Shown here: one piece after another, positions 55,517-63,370 of the stretch
How positions within the stretch are numbered: position 1 is the first letter of the stretch
Layout: every line of letters starts with the position of its first letter
Source: Segatella copri
Lineage (GTDB): Bacteria > Bacteroidota > Bacteroidia > Bacteroidales > Bacteroidaceae
Direction: 5' to 3'
Length of the DNA: 64,000 nucleotides
Assembly: GCF_019249795.2 (NCBI RefSeq)
Contig: NZ_CP156891.1
Span: forward strand, 1,092,001 to 1,156,000
Position numbers and translations under genes: made by a program
The notes under the pieces: model-generated
What the model was told of the DNA's origin: nothing
What the model saw: the letters and a program-made list of their open reading frames with translations, nothing else
Database searches by the model: none

Positions 55517-55650
55517 TCACTTTATGATTATCATAAAATGAGAATAAAACGCCATTTTTTATCTTTTATAGAAGATAAAAGCAAAATATTTAGGATTTTC
55601 ATCCATTATAAAAGATAAAAATCGTATATTTGCAGAAAATTTCATTTATA
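55516..55650 (+). promoter_or_regulatory. Promoter and palindromes of the DUF4143 ATPase gene
   Basis: TTTATGATTATCATAAA is a perfect palindrome (55521-55537). TTTTATCTT/AAGATAAAA follows as an inverted pair (about 55558-55580), with a further AGATAAAA copy near 55614. The -7 box TATATTTG is at 55625-55632. GATAAAAAT occurs on both sides of the box, and recombination between these copies would delete it, as seen in the duplicate at 58646-58739. Confidence 0.6.
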
Positions 55651-55662
55651 AGTGATAAAAAT

Positions 55663-56868
55663 ATGGCAACTATTATTCGTCAATCATATATCGACAAGAT
55701 AGAAAGGTATCTTGGTAAGGAGACTATCATCGTATTAGTAGGTCAACGTCGTGTAGGTAAAAGCTGCATGATGAAAATGATTCGTGACCGCAAGAAGGCA
55801 GATGACTGCAACAATATCATCTTTATAGATAAGGAGAAAAGAGAGTTTGACAACATTCAGACCTATCAGGATCTCAACGACTATATCGGAGAGCACTTTC
55901 AGTCCGATAAACATAACTATATCCTTATCGATGAGATACAAGACATCAGGGAATTTGAACGATCCATTCGAAGTTATCGCACAGAACCCAACACCGACAT
56001 TATCATCACAGGTAGCAATGCCCGCATGCTGAGCAATGAACTGAGCACACTCATCGGTGGCAGATATAAGGAAATCTATATCCAATCGCTGAGCTATAAC
56101 GAGTTTCTGGAATTTCATCAACTATCAGATAATGACGAAGCACTTGCTCTGTACATTCAGTATGGTGGCTTGCCTGGTCTGGCAAAGATAGGACTGGAAG
56201 AGGATGATGCACGTGAATACCAGATGGATATTTACCATACCGTCTTACTTAAGGATGTCATTATGCGCAACCAAATAAGAAACGTGCCATTCTTAGAGAA
56301 TTTAGTACGTTTTCTCGCAGACAACACCGGTAAGTTGATTTCCGCCAACAGTATCGCCAAATATATGAAATCACAAGGCGAATCTATAACGTCCACGGCT
56401 ATCATCAATTACATATCCTTCCTTTGTGAAGCCTATATCCTGCACAAGGTGAACCGCTATGACATCCACGGCAAACGCATCTTTGAAACCAACGATAAGT
56501 TTTATTTCGAAGACAACGGCATCAGAAATGCCATTGCCGGGGGAACACGTGAAGGAGACATTGAGAAAGTGATAGAGAATATCATCTATCAAAACCTCAT
56601 ACGCTTGGGCTATCAAGTATATGTAGGACAACTGCAAGCTGGAGAAATCGACTTTGTATGTACCAAACCAGGCGGCGAACGCATCTACGTGCAAGCTTCC
56701 TATATCATAGCCGACGATGCAACCAGAGAGCGTGAGTTTGGCAATCTCCGTGCCATCAAGGACAACTACCCGAAGTACGTTATCTCCATGACCCCTCTGC
56801 TCACCAAAAATGATGATGAGGGCATCACGCACCTGCATCTTCGCAAGTTCCTGACTGAAGGAATATAA
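55663..56868 (+). CDS. AAA ATPase with DUF4143 domain
   Basis: I use the ATG at 55663 (MATIIRQSYIDKIERYLGK), behind the -7 box; the frame starting at 55630 overlaps the promoter. It encodes 401 residues. The AAA_14 domain has Walker A VGQRRVGKS (residues 26-34) and Walker B YILIDEIQDI. ITGSNARMLSNELSTLIGGRYKEI is the usual sensor block, followed by LSYNEFLEF. The C-terminal DUF4143 part, a winged helix plus a nuclease-like fold, has SITSTAIINYISFLCEAYILHKVNRYD and the GEIDFVCTKPGGERIYVQASY motif (Asp ... Gln). Function is unknown. The family is highly duplicated in Prevotella-like genomes. Confidence 0.9.
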   Translation: MATIIRQSYIDKIERYLGKETIIVLVGQRRVGKSCMMKMIRDRKKADDCNNIIFIDKEKREFDNIQTYQDLNDYIGEHFQSDKHNYILIDEIQDIREFERSIRSYRTEPNTDIIITGSNARMLSNELSTLIGGRYKEIYIQSLSYNEFLEFHQLSDNDEALALYIQYGGLPGLAKIGLEEDDAREYQMDIYHTVLLKDVIMRNQIRNVPFLENLVRFLADNTGKLISANSIAKYMKSQGESITSTAIINYISFLCEAYILHKVNRYDIHGKRIFETNDKFYFEDNGIRNAIAGGTREGDIEKVIENIIYQNLIRLGYQVYVGQLQAGEIDFVCTKPGGERIYVQASYIIADDATREREFGNLRAIKDNYPKYVISMTPLLTKNDDEGITHLHLRKFLTEGI

Positions 56869-56873
56869 ATAAC

Positions 56874-56926
56874 AGGAATTCCTCAGATTGGGCACACAGT
56901 GTATTCCCAATCTGAGGATTCTTTTA
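56874..56926 (+). terminator. Terminator of the DUF4143 ATPase gene
   Basis: The arms are ATTCCTCAGATTGGG and CCCAATCTGAGGATTC, with a loop of about 13 bases, then TTTTATT. Confidence 0.8.
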
Positions 56927-57103
56927 TTCCTCCCCATTCAGGCATTCGCCCGTCTCATAACTCTTCGTCATATCCTTTAAGATACCAATCATCTCCTGCC
57001 TCAAGCTCTCAGGCTTCAGTACGATGATATTTCTGCCATGCCACAACAGTTCCTGAAGGAAATCACGGCTGGGGCGAATGGTGAGGGTATATTCCCGATA
57101 CAT
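56924..57103 (-). pseudogene. C-terminal remnant of a WYL-domain regulator
   Basis: A 59-codon minus-strand frame from ATG (57103) to TAA. It begins MYREYTLTIRPSRDFLQELL and continues WHGRNIIVLKPESLRQEM, then KDMTKSYETGE. This is the C-terminal WCX-type end of WYL regulators (compare FIGRILQMGAGLEIVGPDEVRREF in the intact gene at 58973). No DNA-binding or WYL part is left. Directly upstream are two TATCTTAAGATA palindromes. Confidence 0.65.
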
Positions 57104-57109
57104 CGTTAA

Positions 57110-57170
57110 CTATCTTAAGATACTTTGCCATGTATCTTAAGATACTTAAAAAAGTAACCTAAGATACCCT
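57110..57170. repeat. Repeated TATCTTAAGATAC palindromes
   Basis: Two perfect copies about 23 bases apart (57110-57146), a half copy (CCTAAGATACC) further on, and another variant inside the WYL remnant (TTTAAGATACC). They could be operator sites or leftovers of a repeat family. Confidence 0.55.
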
Positions 57171-57186
57171 CGTACCCTTTCTTCAG

Positions 57187-58518
57187 TTATTTCAAATACT
57201 CTATGAGCATATTGAAGTTCTTTTTACCAAGATTATTCTCAGACAAAGACTGACTCATGTTCTTATTAACGATAAGACGTGATTGCATTTTTTCCCAAAC
57301 ATCAGCATCTAATAATTCCTTCCATTTTGCTGCACTTCGCATAATAACAAACCCCACATCTTCTCTTTCATAAGCCAAATATCTAATTAGTTTCTTCGTT
57401 AATTCCTGAGATGGCAACACAACACCCCTTGGAAAATCCTTAAAAGAAACAGAAGTGTAAGCACAATACTGAACTATTGCAAAGTTTCGGAAAAACTCAT
57501 ATTCTTTCTGATGATTTATATTGAGGCGATTAATATTGTTATACCAATAATAGTCACCGATTTCATTCAATGCATCGCCACAAAGGACTTGGGAACCCTC
57601 CATGCTATATTTTTCCTTGAACTCTTCATGACTCTTAACATAAGATTCCTGTGGGGTGAGCAATCCTCTCACTTGAAATGACAGCGTATTGATCAACTCC
57701 GCCATAGCATCCTCTAAAGGTGCCCTATATCTTTCATATTGCACATTATCATTCACTCCCAACTTAAATCCAGGATTTAAGCTAAGAATAACAACTTTCG
57801 CCTTGAGCGGGTTACCTCTCCATGGCTCAGCAGGAGCACCAAGTACATACTTATAATCTTCCTTTGCATTTCGGTTGAACTCATCTATTACCTGTTCTTC
57901 ATAAGGATTTGGATAGACTATCTTTATATCCTCATTATACCAATGAGAACGCATATATTCTCCAACCAGCGTAGGCCAAAGATTTTCTTTAACAATATCT
58001 GATTCTGAAACGCAGTAAAATCCTGACGGATTGACAATTCGTTTGAGTAGTTCTTCACTTGTCAAAGACTTTTTCAACGAAGCCAATCTATCCCATCTAA
58101 GATATTTCTGCGTAAAATTTACAGACTTATCGTCTTCTGTATAAGAGAATCTCAATCTAATCTCCATCATGAGAAGATCCAACACCTTCTCTAAGCTAAG
58201 TGTTTCTTTAAGATAATTAGCCATTGCAAACCGGTCATCCACATATCTATCGCCTTCAGGGTATCTAAGATGCGAAACGAAATACGCCAATGTTTGCTTG
58301 ATACTATCTTGGGCAATCTCAGGATGATTGTCTAAAAACTCACGAATATGCGATAAAATATCAAAGCCCTTGTCGGCAACATAAAGCAGATGCATCAACT
58401 TTGTGTCTGTATCCGTCTGTCCAAACTCGTGACAATAATCGTCTACATAAGCCTTGATATGCCTCTCTGGTAGACTAACACGCTCGCCTCCTACTGGATA
58501 AAATGCAATTCTTCTCAT
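57187..58518 (-). CDS. Uncharacterised protein with UDG-fold-like C-terminal region
   Basis: I start at the ATG at 58518 (MRRIAFYPVGGERVSLPE), because a -7-like box lies around 58569-58577; the longer frame begins within it. It encodes 443 residues. The first half is helical, without a family I recognise. From about residue 220 comes YVLGAPAEPWRGNPLKAKVVILSLNPGF, which resembles the opening motif of uracil-DNA-glycosylase-like proteins (substrate-loop NPGF), and later VGFVIMRSAAKWKEL. There is no signal peptide or membrane helix. Two further UDG-like proteins lie 2.5-5 kb away, so this may belong with them. The function is unknown. Confidence 0.7.
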   Translation of the reverse strand: MRRIAFYPVGGERVSLPERHIKAYVDDYCHEFGQTDTDTKLMHLLYVADKGFDILSHIREFLDNHPEIAQDSIKQTLAYFVSHLRYPEGDRYVDDRFAMANYLKETLSLEKVLDLLMMEIRLRFSYTEDDKSVNFTQKYLRWDRLASLKKSLTSEELLKRIVNPSGFYCVSESDIVKENLWPTLVGEYMRSHWYNEDIKIVYPNPYEEQVIDEFNRNAKEDYKYVLGAPAEPWRGNPLKAKVVILSLNPGFKLGVNDNVQYERYRAPLEDAMAELINTLSFQVRGLLTPQESYVKSHEEFKEKYSMEGSQVLCGDALNEIGDYYWYNNINRLNINHQKEYEFFRNFAIVQYCAYTSVSFKDFPRGVVLPSQELTKKLIRYLAYEREDVGFVIMRSAAKWKELLDADVWEKMQSRLIVNKNMSQSLSENNLGKKNFNMLIEYLK

Positions 58519-58584
58519 AATTAATCGTTTTGATGTTACACTTTTTGCTTCAAATCTTACTACATCCACAAAGATTATCAGCAT

Positions 58585-58932
58585 TTTCGTTTTTGCGGAT
58601 TGTTAGATAACGGATTATCTAAAACTATATTGCATAGGGAACTCCTTTTTTGTATTTTATAGAAGATAAAAATAAAATATTTCCGATTTATATCCATTAT
58701 AAAAGATAAAAATATGGCAACTATTATTCGTCAATCATAAACAGCGAATAGTTAGTTTCAATGGTTAAGAGATAGTGCAAACAAGCACAATGAAAGTGAC
58801 TTTTAGATTACTGAAAGCCTTATCCATGACAAAGATATTGAATTGTTGTGAACAATACAAGTCCATATTAGAAGAGAGCGGACGATACCAATACTCCCAT
58901 GAATAGCCTGCGGTGGGATAATTAACGGACAT
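58585..58932. other. Intergenic stretch with duplicated ATPase start
   Basis: Apart from the duplicated fragment at 58646-58739, I see no coding region or clear RNA gene here. GATAATTAACGG and flanking sequence show no promoter match. Confidence 0.5.
58646..58739 (+). pseudogene. Promoterless duplicate of the DUF4143 ATPase 5' end
   Basis: Closely matches 55556-55688: the TTATAGAAGATAAAA palindrome, CCATTATAAAAGATAAAAAT, then ATGGCAACTATTATTCGTCA, encoding MATIIRQS before TAA. Compared with the complete gene it lacks the segment between two GATAAAAAT copies, which holds the -7 box. Similarity ends at the eighth codon. Confidence 0.8.
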
Positions 58933-58968
58933 GAGAGTGTAAAATTAGATGTTTTTTACACTCTCGTC
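58933..58968 (-). terminator. Terminator of the WYL operon
   Basis: GAGAGTGTAAAA (58933-58944) pairs with TTTTACACTCTC (58954-58965). On the minus strand the stem is preceded by the WYL stop codon only a few bases away. Confidence 0.75.
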
Positions 58969-58972
58969 TTTG

Positions 58973-60046
58973 CTATTCATACAGCTTGGCAAGCTCAGCC
59001 GTACGTTTTTTGAACTCTCTCCTCACTTCATCAGGACCAACAATCTCAAGACCAGCTCCCATTTGCAGGATACGACCTATAAACTCATTGTTTAGCTCAA
59101 CATAGACTGTAAACTCGCCATATTCTCCGTCTTCATGCTTACCGAAAGGGATGGTTGTCTGCTGGCTTTGGTGTATAGGCTTAGTTTCTGTCAGTTTAAA
59201 CATATAATTGCTATGAGCTCGCACACGAATCTGAAATGCCGTTGCTTTCTTATAATGAGTTACGCCAACAAGATTCTTGAAATATTTATCGTAGAATCCT
59301 TTTGGTGCTGACAGGTATGTCACGCCATTACATGTTTTCGGCTTCGCACATATCCTATCTAAGGCTATATTGCAAATATGCATAGGTACATCACCTTCCT
59401 CATAACCGAACAAATACCATCTTCCATTAAATTCCTTCAACATATGGGGATGAACGATCTGTGTTTGGCATTTCTTGTTGTATGGTTTGTATTCAATCTG
59501 CAGGACCTTCTTTTGGATAATTGTTTCATAAAGAAACGGCAGCAATTCTATATTCGTTAGCTTTCTATCCAAGCTGGCACTCAACACCTGTTCGCCATCT
59601 TCCTTTTTCTTCTTAATCTCCAAAAGGTCTTGACATTCTTTGAAGAAGTATTCCAACCATGATTCAGGAAAGAACCCGGCAGAGTCTTGGCAGAATTGCC
59701 AATACGTTTTCAAATCACGGATAACCCTACCATAATTGTACAAGTCGGACAAAGGATTCTCCACATCACCCATATAGCGAAAACGTTGGCTACGATTGTT
59801 GCCTTCTACCTCAATGCTGTCTTTACCCACTTTCTCTATAATAAGCACCTTTATCTCACCGAAAGCCTTTTTAAGTTCTCCATAGTGCTCTTCTTTCGAT
59901 GGATTCTCGCATGGCTCTCCAAGATAGTCACTCATTATCTCTGCAAGAGTAACCCACTCACGACTCATGAGTCGCTTGTAGATTGCCCGTGCAAAAATCG
60001 CTTTATAACTATCTCCATTAAAAATATTGCTTTTTACTTGACGCAT
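58973..60046 (-). CDS. WYL-domain transcriptional regulator
   Basis: Encodes 357 residues. The N-terminal part (about 1-110) looks like a winged helix-turn-helix region (KAIFARAIYKRLMSREWVTLAEIMSDYLG). The WYL domain covers about 178-290, with the name motif Trp210-Tyr211-Leu212 in FNGRWYLFGYEEG and the ligand-facing arginine in IALDRI. The WCX end is FIGRILQMGAGLEIVGPDEVRREFKKR. WYL proteins often control defence and DNA-damage loci, binding nucleic acids or nucleotides. It is the third gene of an operon with the UDG-like and DUF3825-like genes (22-base gap), so it may regulate or take part in that system. Confidence 0.9.
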   Translation of the reverse strand: MRQVKSNIFNGDSYKAIFARAIYKRLMSREWVTLAEIMSDYLGEPCENPSKEEHYGELKKAFGEIKVLIIEKVGKDSIEVEGNNRSQRFRYMGDVENPLSDLYNYGRVIRDLKTYWQFCQDSAGFFPESWLEYFFKECQDLLEIKKKKEDGEQVLSASLDRKLTNIELLPFLYETIIQKKVLQIEYKPYNKKCQTQIVHPHMLKEFNGRWYLFGYEEGDVPMHICNIALDRICAKPKTCNGVTYLSAPKGFYDKYFKNLVGVTHYKKATAFQIRVRAHSNYMFKLTETKPIHQSQQTTIPFGKHEDGEYGEFTVYVELNNEFIGRILQMGAGLEIVGPDEVRREFKKRTAELAKLYE

Positions 60047-60068
60047 CTTGCCAATTATTTAATAATGT

Positions 60069-61118
60069 CTAAACCCACCAATCCTTTACAGATTCTACAG
60101 CATCCATGCCAAAAACTCTCACATTACCATAGACCTCATTCATATTTAATATGGTCTTCAATCTTCCAGTTCCTTTTGCATCAACGGATATACAAGCACA
60201 GAAATCAGGATTCCCCGTTCCTGTAAAATCAATTGGTAATAAATACTGAAATGGATTACCAATAGTTTTCGGATTGGAATAAAAATTTAATGGCAATTGA
60301 TTAAAATTATTATCATTTTTTGCAGTCTCAATAGCCTTATTAATAGCCTCTATCATAGCATTCTGATAGTTATTAAATTCATTTGTTCCTTTTTGAACAG
60401 ATTCTAAAACTATCCGTTTTTTGTTGTTCAAATCAACATACTTATTACCAGGACATATACCATAAAGAATCCTAAAATAATCATTAGGAATATTATCCAC
60501 CCCATCAATTAAAATATGAAGCCTTGTATCCTTATAATTTCCATTATCATACATTTCATAGTTATTATATTCATCGTTTGAAAAACCTTCTATTTTTTCT
60601 ATAGTTGCTGGAGCACCTTCAATAGCTAAAGGAAGATACTCCTCAAATGTTGACTTCATTGTTATTTGGTCTAAGCCTTCTTTAAAATCTGAAGCTAAAA
60701 GTTCAGAATAAGACATAACACATCTATTGATAGTTTCATCTTCTTGTTTTTTGCAAACTATAAATATTCCTTCTTTAGAGCCTTTATTCTTTAATTTGCT
60801 ATATAACCCGGTAAAGAAAATAGCAAAACCAGATGATACAAATATATTTAATGGGTTTGGTATAATATGGCGTATTGAGCTATACATAGATTGAGAAAGC
60901 TCATAAAAATACCAAAGATAATTTCGTAAAGCATAGATATTCCAATATTTAAATGGATCTTTCTCTACATTACGTAAAATATCATAATATAATTTAAGAA
61001 CGCTTACATCTCGAAATATAGAATCCTTTGGTGTGGTCTGTTTGTTGTCGGTATCAAGATTCTCAAGTTGCAAAAAGCAAGACAGTGAATTATACTCAAA
61101 CGTTGTTTCCTGTTCCAT
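60069..61118 (-). CDS. DUF3825-like protein
   Basis: Encodes 349 residues and is AT-richer than its neighbours in the core region. The first 250 residues show no family I know. The last roughly 95 resemble DUF3825, with FQYLLPIDF (near 287), PDFCACISVD and GTGRLKTILNMNEVYGNVRVFG. In that family the pattern is LLPLxL ... aDLALvv ... YxGxTiLTLdmAYxNARL. Related proteins are suspected to bind RNA. It starts four bases after the stop of the UDG-like gene and precedes the WYL gene by 22 bases. There is no signal or membrane segment. Family match is by eye only. Confidence 0.65.
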   Translation of the reverse strand: MEQETTFEYNSLSCFLQLENLDTDNKQTTPKDSIFRDVSVLKLYYDILRNVEKDPFKYWNIYALRNYLWYFYELSQSMYSSIRHIIPNPLNIFVSSGFAIFFTGLYSKLKNKGSKEGIFIVCKKQEDETINRCVMSYSELLASDFKEGLDQITMKSTFEEYLPLAIEGAPATIEKIEGFSNDEYNNYEMYDNGNYKDTRLHILIDGVDNIPNDYFRILYGICPGNKYVDLNNKKRIVLESVQKGTNEFNNYQNAMIEAINKAIETAKNDNNFNQLPLNFYSNPKTIGNPFQYLLPIDFTGTGNPDFCACISVDAKGTGRLKTILNMNEVYGNVRVFGMDAVESVKDWWV

Positions 61119-61122
61119 AAAA

Positions 61123-61788
61123 TCATTTTTTTAATAATTCAACAATAACCTCATGCCAATATCCCCACAAGAACCCTCCTGAAGGATGGACAACAGGTAA
61201 AACCATAATCGTATGACCATCTATCTGATAACTCCAAATATTAATTTCAATACTCGGCATATATTCACCTTCCAGTACATTTTCTGAAGGTAAATTCACA
61301 AAAAGCCTACGTCCCCAAACTATTATATAGTCTGGTTTATACTTCTCTAAAATGGCAAAGAATGGTTCCTTAGCTTCCTCATAGTATTTTTCACCTGCCA
61401 TCCGTAGCCCTCGCAATGGACATTGGAGGTAATTATAGAACATTAAATGGTTCCAAATACTTTTACTATTGATATTTGTGTCAGCATTAGACAATGCACG
61501 TTCAAACTTTAGGAAGGTTCGCTTCCAACTACAACGTTCTTCTGAATTTAAATAGCTATCCAGAACATCTCTTGTAAACGATGATAATTCTTCGTCACTT
61601 AAATCTTCATCACAATAGTGGCTTTCACCAAGAACCAGCACCTTCTTTCCAGGATTTTCTTCCGTTCCAAGTACAAGGTTTCCATCCTTGTCAAAGGAAA
61701 TGCCATTCCAATACTCATCGCCCACAAAAGGTAGGAACTTGACACCTGCCTCTTGCAACTCTTTATCTATTTTATCGTCTTTAATCAT
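61123..61788 (-). CDS. UDG-superfamily-like protein (GESHYC/HPSGG type), paralogue B
   Basis: Encodes 221 residues. The motif VLVLGESHYC (Gly54-Cys59) corresponds in position to the GQDPYH water-activating loop of uracil-DNA glycosylases, and VVHPSGGF (His201-Pro-Ser) to their HPSPLS loop. Between them lie IWNHLMFYNYLQ and PDYIIVWGRRLF, a beta strand of the same fold. Residues needed for uracil excision (the DP pair) are not present, so enzyme activity is open. It is the first gene of the UDG-like/DUF3825/WYL operon, behind a clear promoter. The paralogue at 61946 shares the whole layout. Confidence 0.75.
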   Translation of the reverse strand: MIKDDKIDKELQEAGVKFLPFVGDEYWNGISFDKDGNLVLGTEENPGKKVLVLGESHYCDEDLSDEELSSFTRDVLDSYLNSEERCSWKRTFLKFERALSNADTNINSKSIWNHLMFYNYLQCPLRGLRMAGEKYYEEAKEPFFAILEKYKPDYIIVWGRRLFVNLPSENVLEGEYMPSIEINIWSYQIDGHTIMVLPVVHPSGGFLWGYWHEVIVELLKK

Positions 61789-61856
61789 ATCTTTTTTATA
61801 TACTTATTTAACTTTGTAAGTTTCTAAAATACAGAGATTTTTTCCTCTGTCGATTG

Positions 61857-61864
61857 CAAAGATA
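61857..61864 (-). promoter_or_regulatory. Promoter box of the UDG-like/DUF3825/WYL operon
   Basis: Minus strand TATCTTTG, 69 bases before the start codon at 61788. It separates this operon from the upstream paralogue. Confidence 0.7.
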
Positions 61865-61945
61865 TAACATTTTGTCGGTCTAACAAAACAATATATCTTT
61901 ATATTAGTGCCACACATTGGTGCTGCACTAACACTCTGTCTGATT

Positions 61946-62581
61946 TTATTCAAGCAGACGTTTTATCACTCGATACCAATAACTCCAGGAATATCCACCA
62001 GAAGGATGGTATACAGCTACGACCTTCACTCGCTTGCCATTGCGTAAGAGATAATATCCTGTAGCTGCATGGTAACCATCGACTACGATGTCGTCACCAT
62101 CCTGCCATCGTTCGTTTGGCATATTGTTCCACAGTCGCTTACCCCAAACGATAATACATTCAGGCTCGTTCTCATCAATGACATCAAAGAATGCATTAGC
62201 TGCCTGTTTGTATTGCGTTGACGTACCAGCTTTACGAGGACCTGTCATCGCCACTTGCAGATAGTTATAGAACATAACAGAATCCCATATCTTCCGTCTC
62301 AACGCCCAATCGGTCTTCTCTCCAACAAGCGACCGTTCGAACTTCACGAAAGTACGCATCCAGTTCTGACGCTCCTTTCTCTCATCGAGAAAGTCACGGA
62401 GGACATTCTGCGTAAACTTTGCACACTGCCTACATAGACGGCAGTTGCCGCAGTTGCCGCAGTCGTAGCAACCTCCGTCACAATAGTGGCTATCGCCCAA
62501 TATCATTATTCGCTTACCGAACAAGCCTCCATTGGCATAATACCTGCCAATAAAAGGCAAGAAGAAAATGTTGCTATTCAT
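61946..62581 (-). CDS. UDG-superfamily-like protein with cysteine array, paralogue A
   Basis: Encodes 211 residues and is parallel to the protein at 61123 over its full length: FLPFIGRYY, IMILGDSHYC, NWMRTFVKFERSL, VMFYNYLQ, CIIVWGKRLW, VYHPSGGYSWSYW. It differs by an insertion directly behind the GDSHYC motif in which seven cysteines (34, 38, 41, 44, 47, 50, 53) follow a C-x3-C then repeated C-x2-C rhythm, suited to bind metal or an iron-sulphur cluster. The DNA there has a tandem GTTGCCGCA repeat. It is the last gene of a small operon with two membrane proteins. Function is unknown. Confidence 0.75.
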   Translation of the reverse strand: MNSNIFFLPFIGRYYANGGLFGKRIMILGDSHYCDGGCYDCGNCGNCRLCRQCAKFTQNVLRDFLDERKERQNWMRTFVKFERSLVGEKTDWALRRKIWDSVMFYNYLQVAMTGPRKAGTSTQYKQAANAFFDVIDENEPECIIVWGKRLWNNMPNERWQDGDDIVVDGYHAATGYYLLRNGKRVKVVAVYHPSGGYSWSYWYRVIKRLLE

Positions 62582-62687
62582 ATTTTAGAACAATGAAACT
62601 ATCCAATCATAAGCCATGGTTCCCAAGCGAATGGCCCACGAAATTACCACATAAATCAACCATACTATTCATCGTATTTATATTAAT

Positions 62688-63017
62688 TTATTCTTTATCA
62701 CTACCTACAAATGCCGATGCCTTCATAAAAGAGAAGGTTGCATCAACGAGCCAACCGATGCACGAACCGACTGTAACTATCCACCAGGCAACATGATAAC
62801 CTGTAGTACAATTGGTAGCCTTGAAAAGGACATCACCGTCAAAGAGATGCCTCACCAGATTAGGCAGGAAGAACAATCCATGCGCCAAACCAGCTTGCCA
62901 TCCATACAATTCCGTACCATTGATGTTGACAAACAGTATCGCTGCCACCAATACAACTATCGGTCGCCAGGGCAAAAAGATGTAGACCATAGCTAGATAC
63001 CCCAAAATTCTATCCAT
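62688..63017 (-). CDS. Small membrane protein of unknown function (109 residues)
   Basis: Three likely membrane segments: about 5-32 (ILGYLAMVYIFLPWRPIVVLVAAILFV), 38-60 and 72-92 (HVAWWIVTVGSCIGWLVDATF). The cytoplasmic or loop part has ATNCTTGYH. I do not recognise a family. It overlaps the 78-residue gene by eight bases and precedes the UDG-like paralogue A by about 100 bases, which hold no clear gene. Confidence 0.65.
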   Translation of the reverse strand: MDRILGYLAMVYIFLPWRPIVVLVAAILFVNINGTELYGWQAGLAHGLFFLPNLVRHLFDGDVLFKATNCTTGYHVAWWIVTVGSCIGWLVDATFSFMKASAFVGSDKE

Positions 63018-63246
63018 ATCTTCTTTTATATTTTATATGTCTAAACACTAACCAACCATAAAAGCCACACATTTCAGCCATGACATAGAACAAGAGGGAA
63101 ACTAAATTCGACCATTTACCTTCCACACCCATAACATAGTATCTATCTTCTATATATTTGGGTACCACATCTAGTGCTCCTATAGACAAACCCAAGAAAC
63201 ACAAGACTAAAACTAAAGCCAACCCCAATTTTATCTTTGCATTCAT
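63010..63246 (-). CDS. Small membrane protein of unknown function (78 residues)
   Basis: Two likely membrane segments, about 6-24 (KLGLALVLVLCFLGLSIGAL) and 47-66 (NLVSLLFYVMAEMCGFYGWLVF), and a basic end (HIKYKRRYG). It is the first gene of the operon. A minus-strand box TACCTTTG (63325-63332) lies about 80 bases upstream. No family is recognised. Confidence 0.65.
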   Translation of the reverse strand: MNAKIKLGLALVLVLCFLGLSIGALDVVPKYIEDRYYVMGVEGKWSNLVSLLFYVMAEMCGFYGWLVFRHIKYKRRYG

Positions 63247-63324
63247 ACTCCTTAGAACAAATGAAAACGTTTATACTCTTTTCTCTGTATATACTAATTA
63301 AAGTGTACAACTCCAAACCGATTG

Positions 63325-63332
63325 CAAAGGTA
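63325..63332 (-). promoter_or_regulatory. Promoter box of the small membrane protein operon
   Basis: Minus strand TACCTTTG, with CAA (a TTG on the minus strand) about 20 bases further upstream. Confidence 0.6.
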
Positions 63333-63370
63333 TGCTTAAATAATCAAACAACCAAATAAAATCCATAAAA

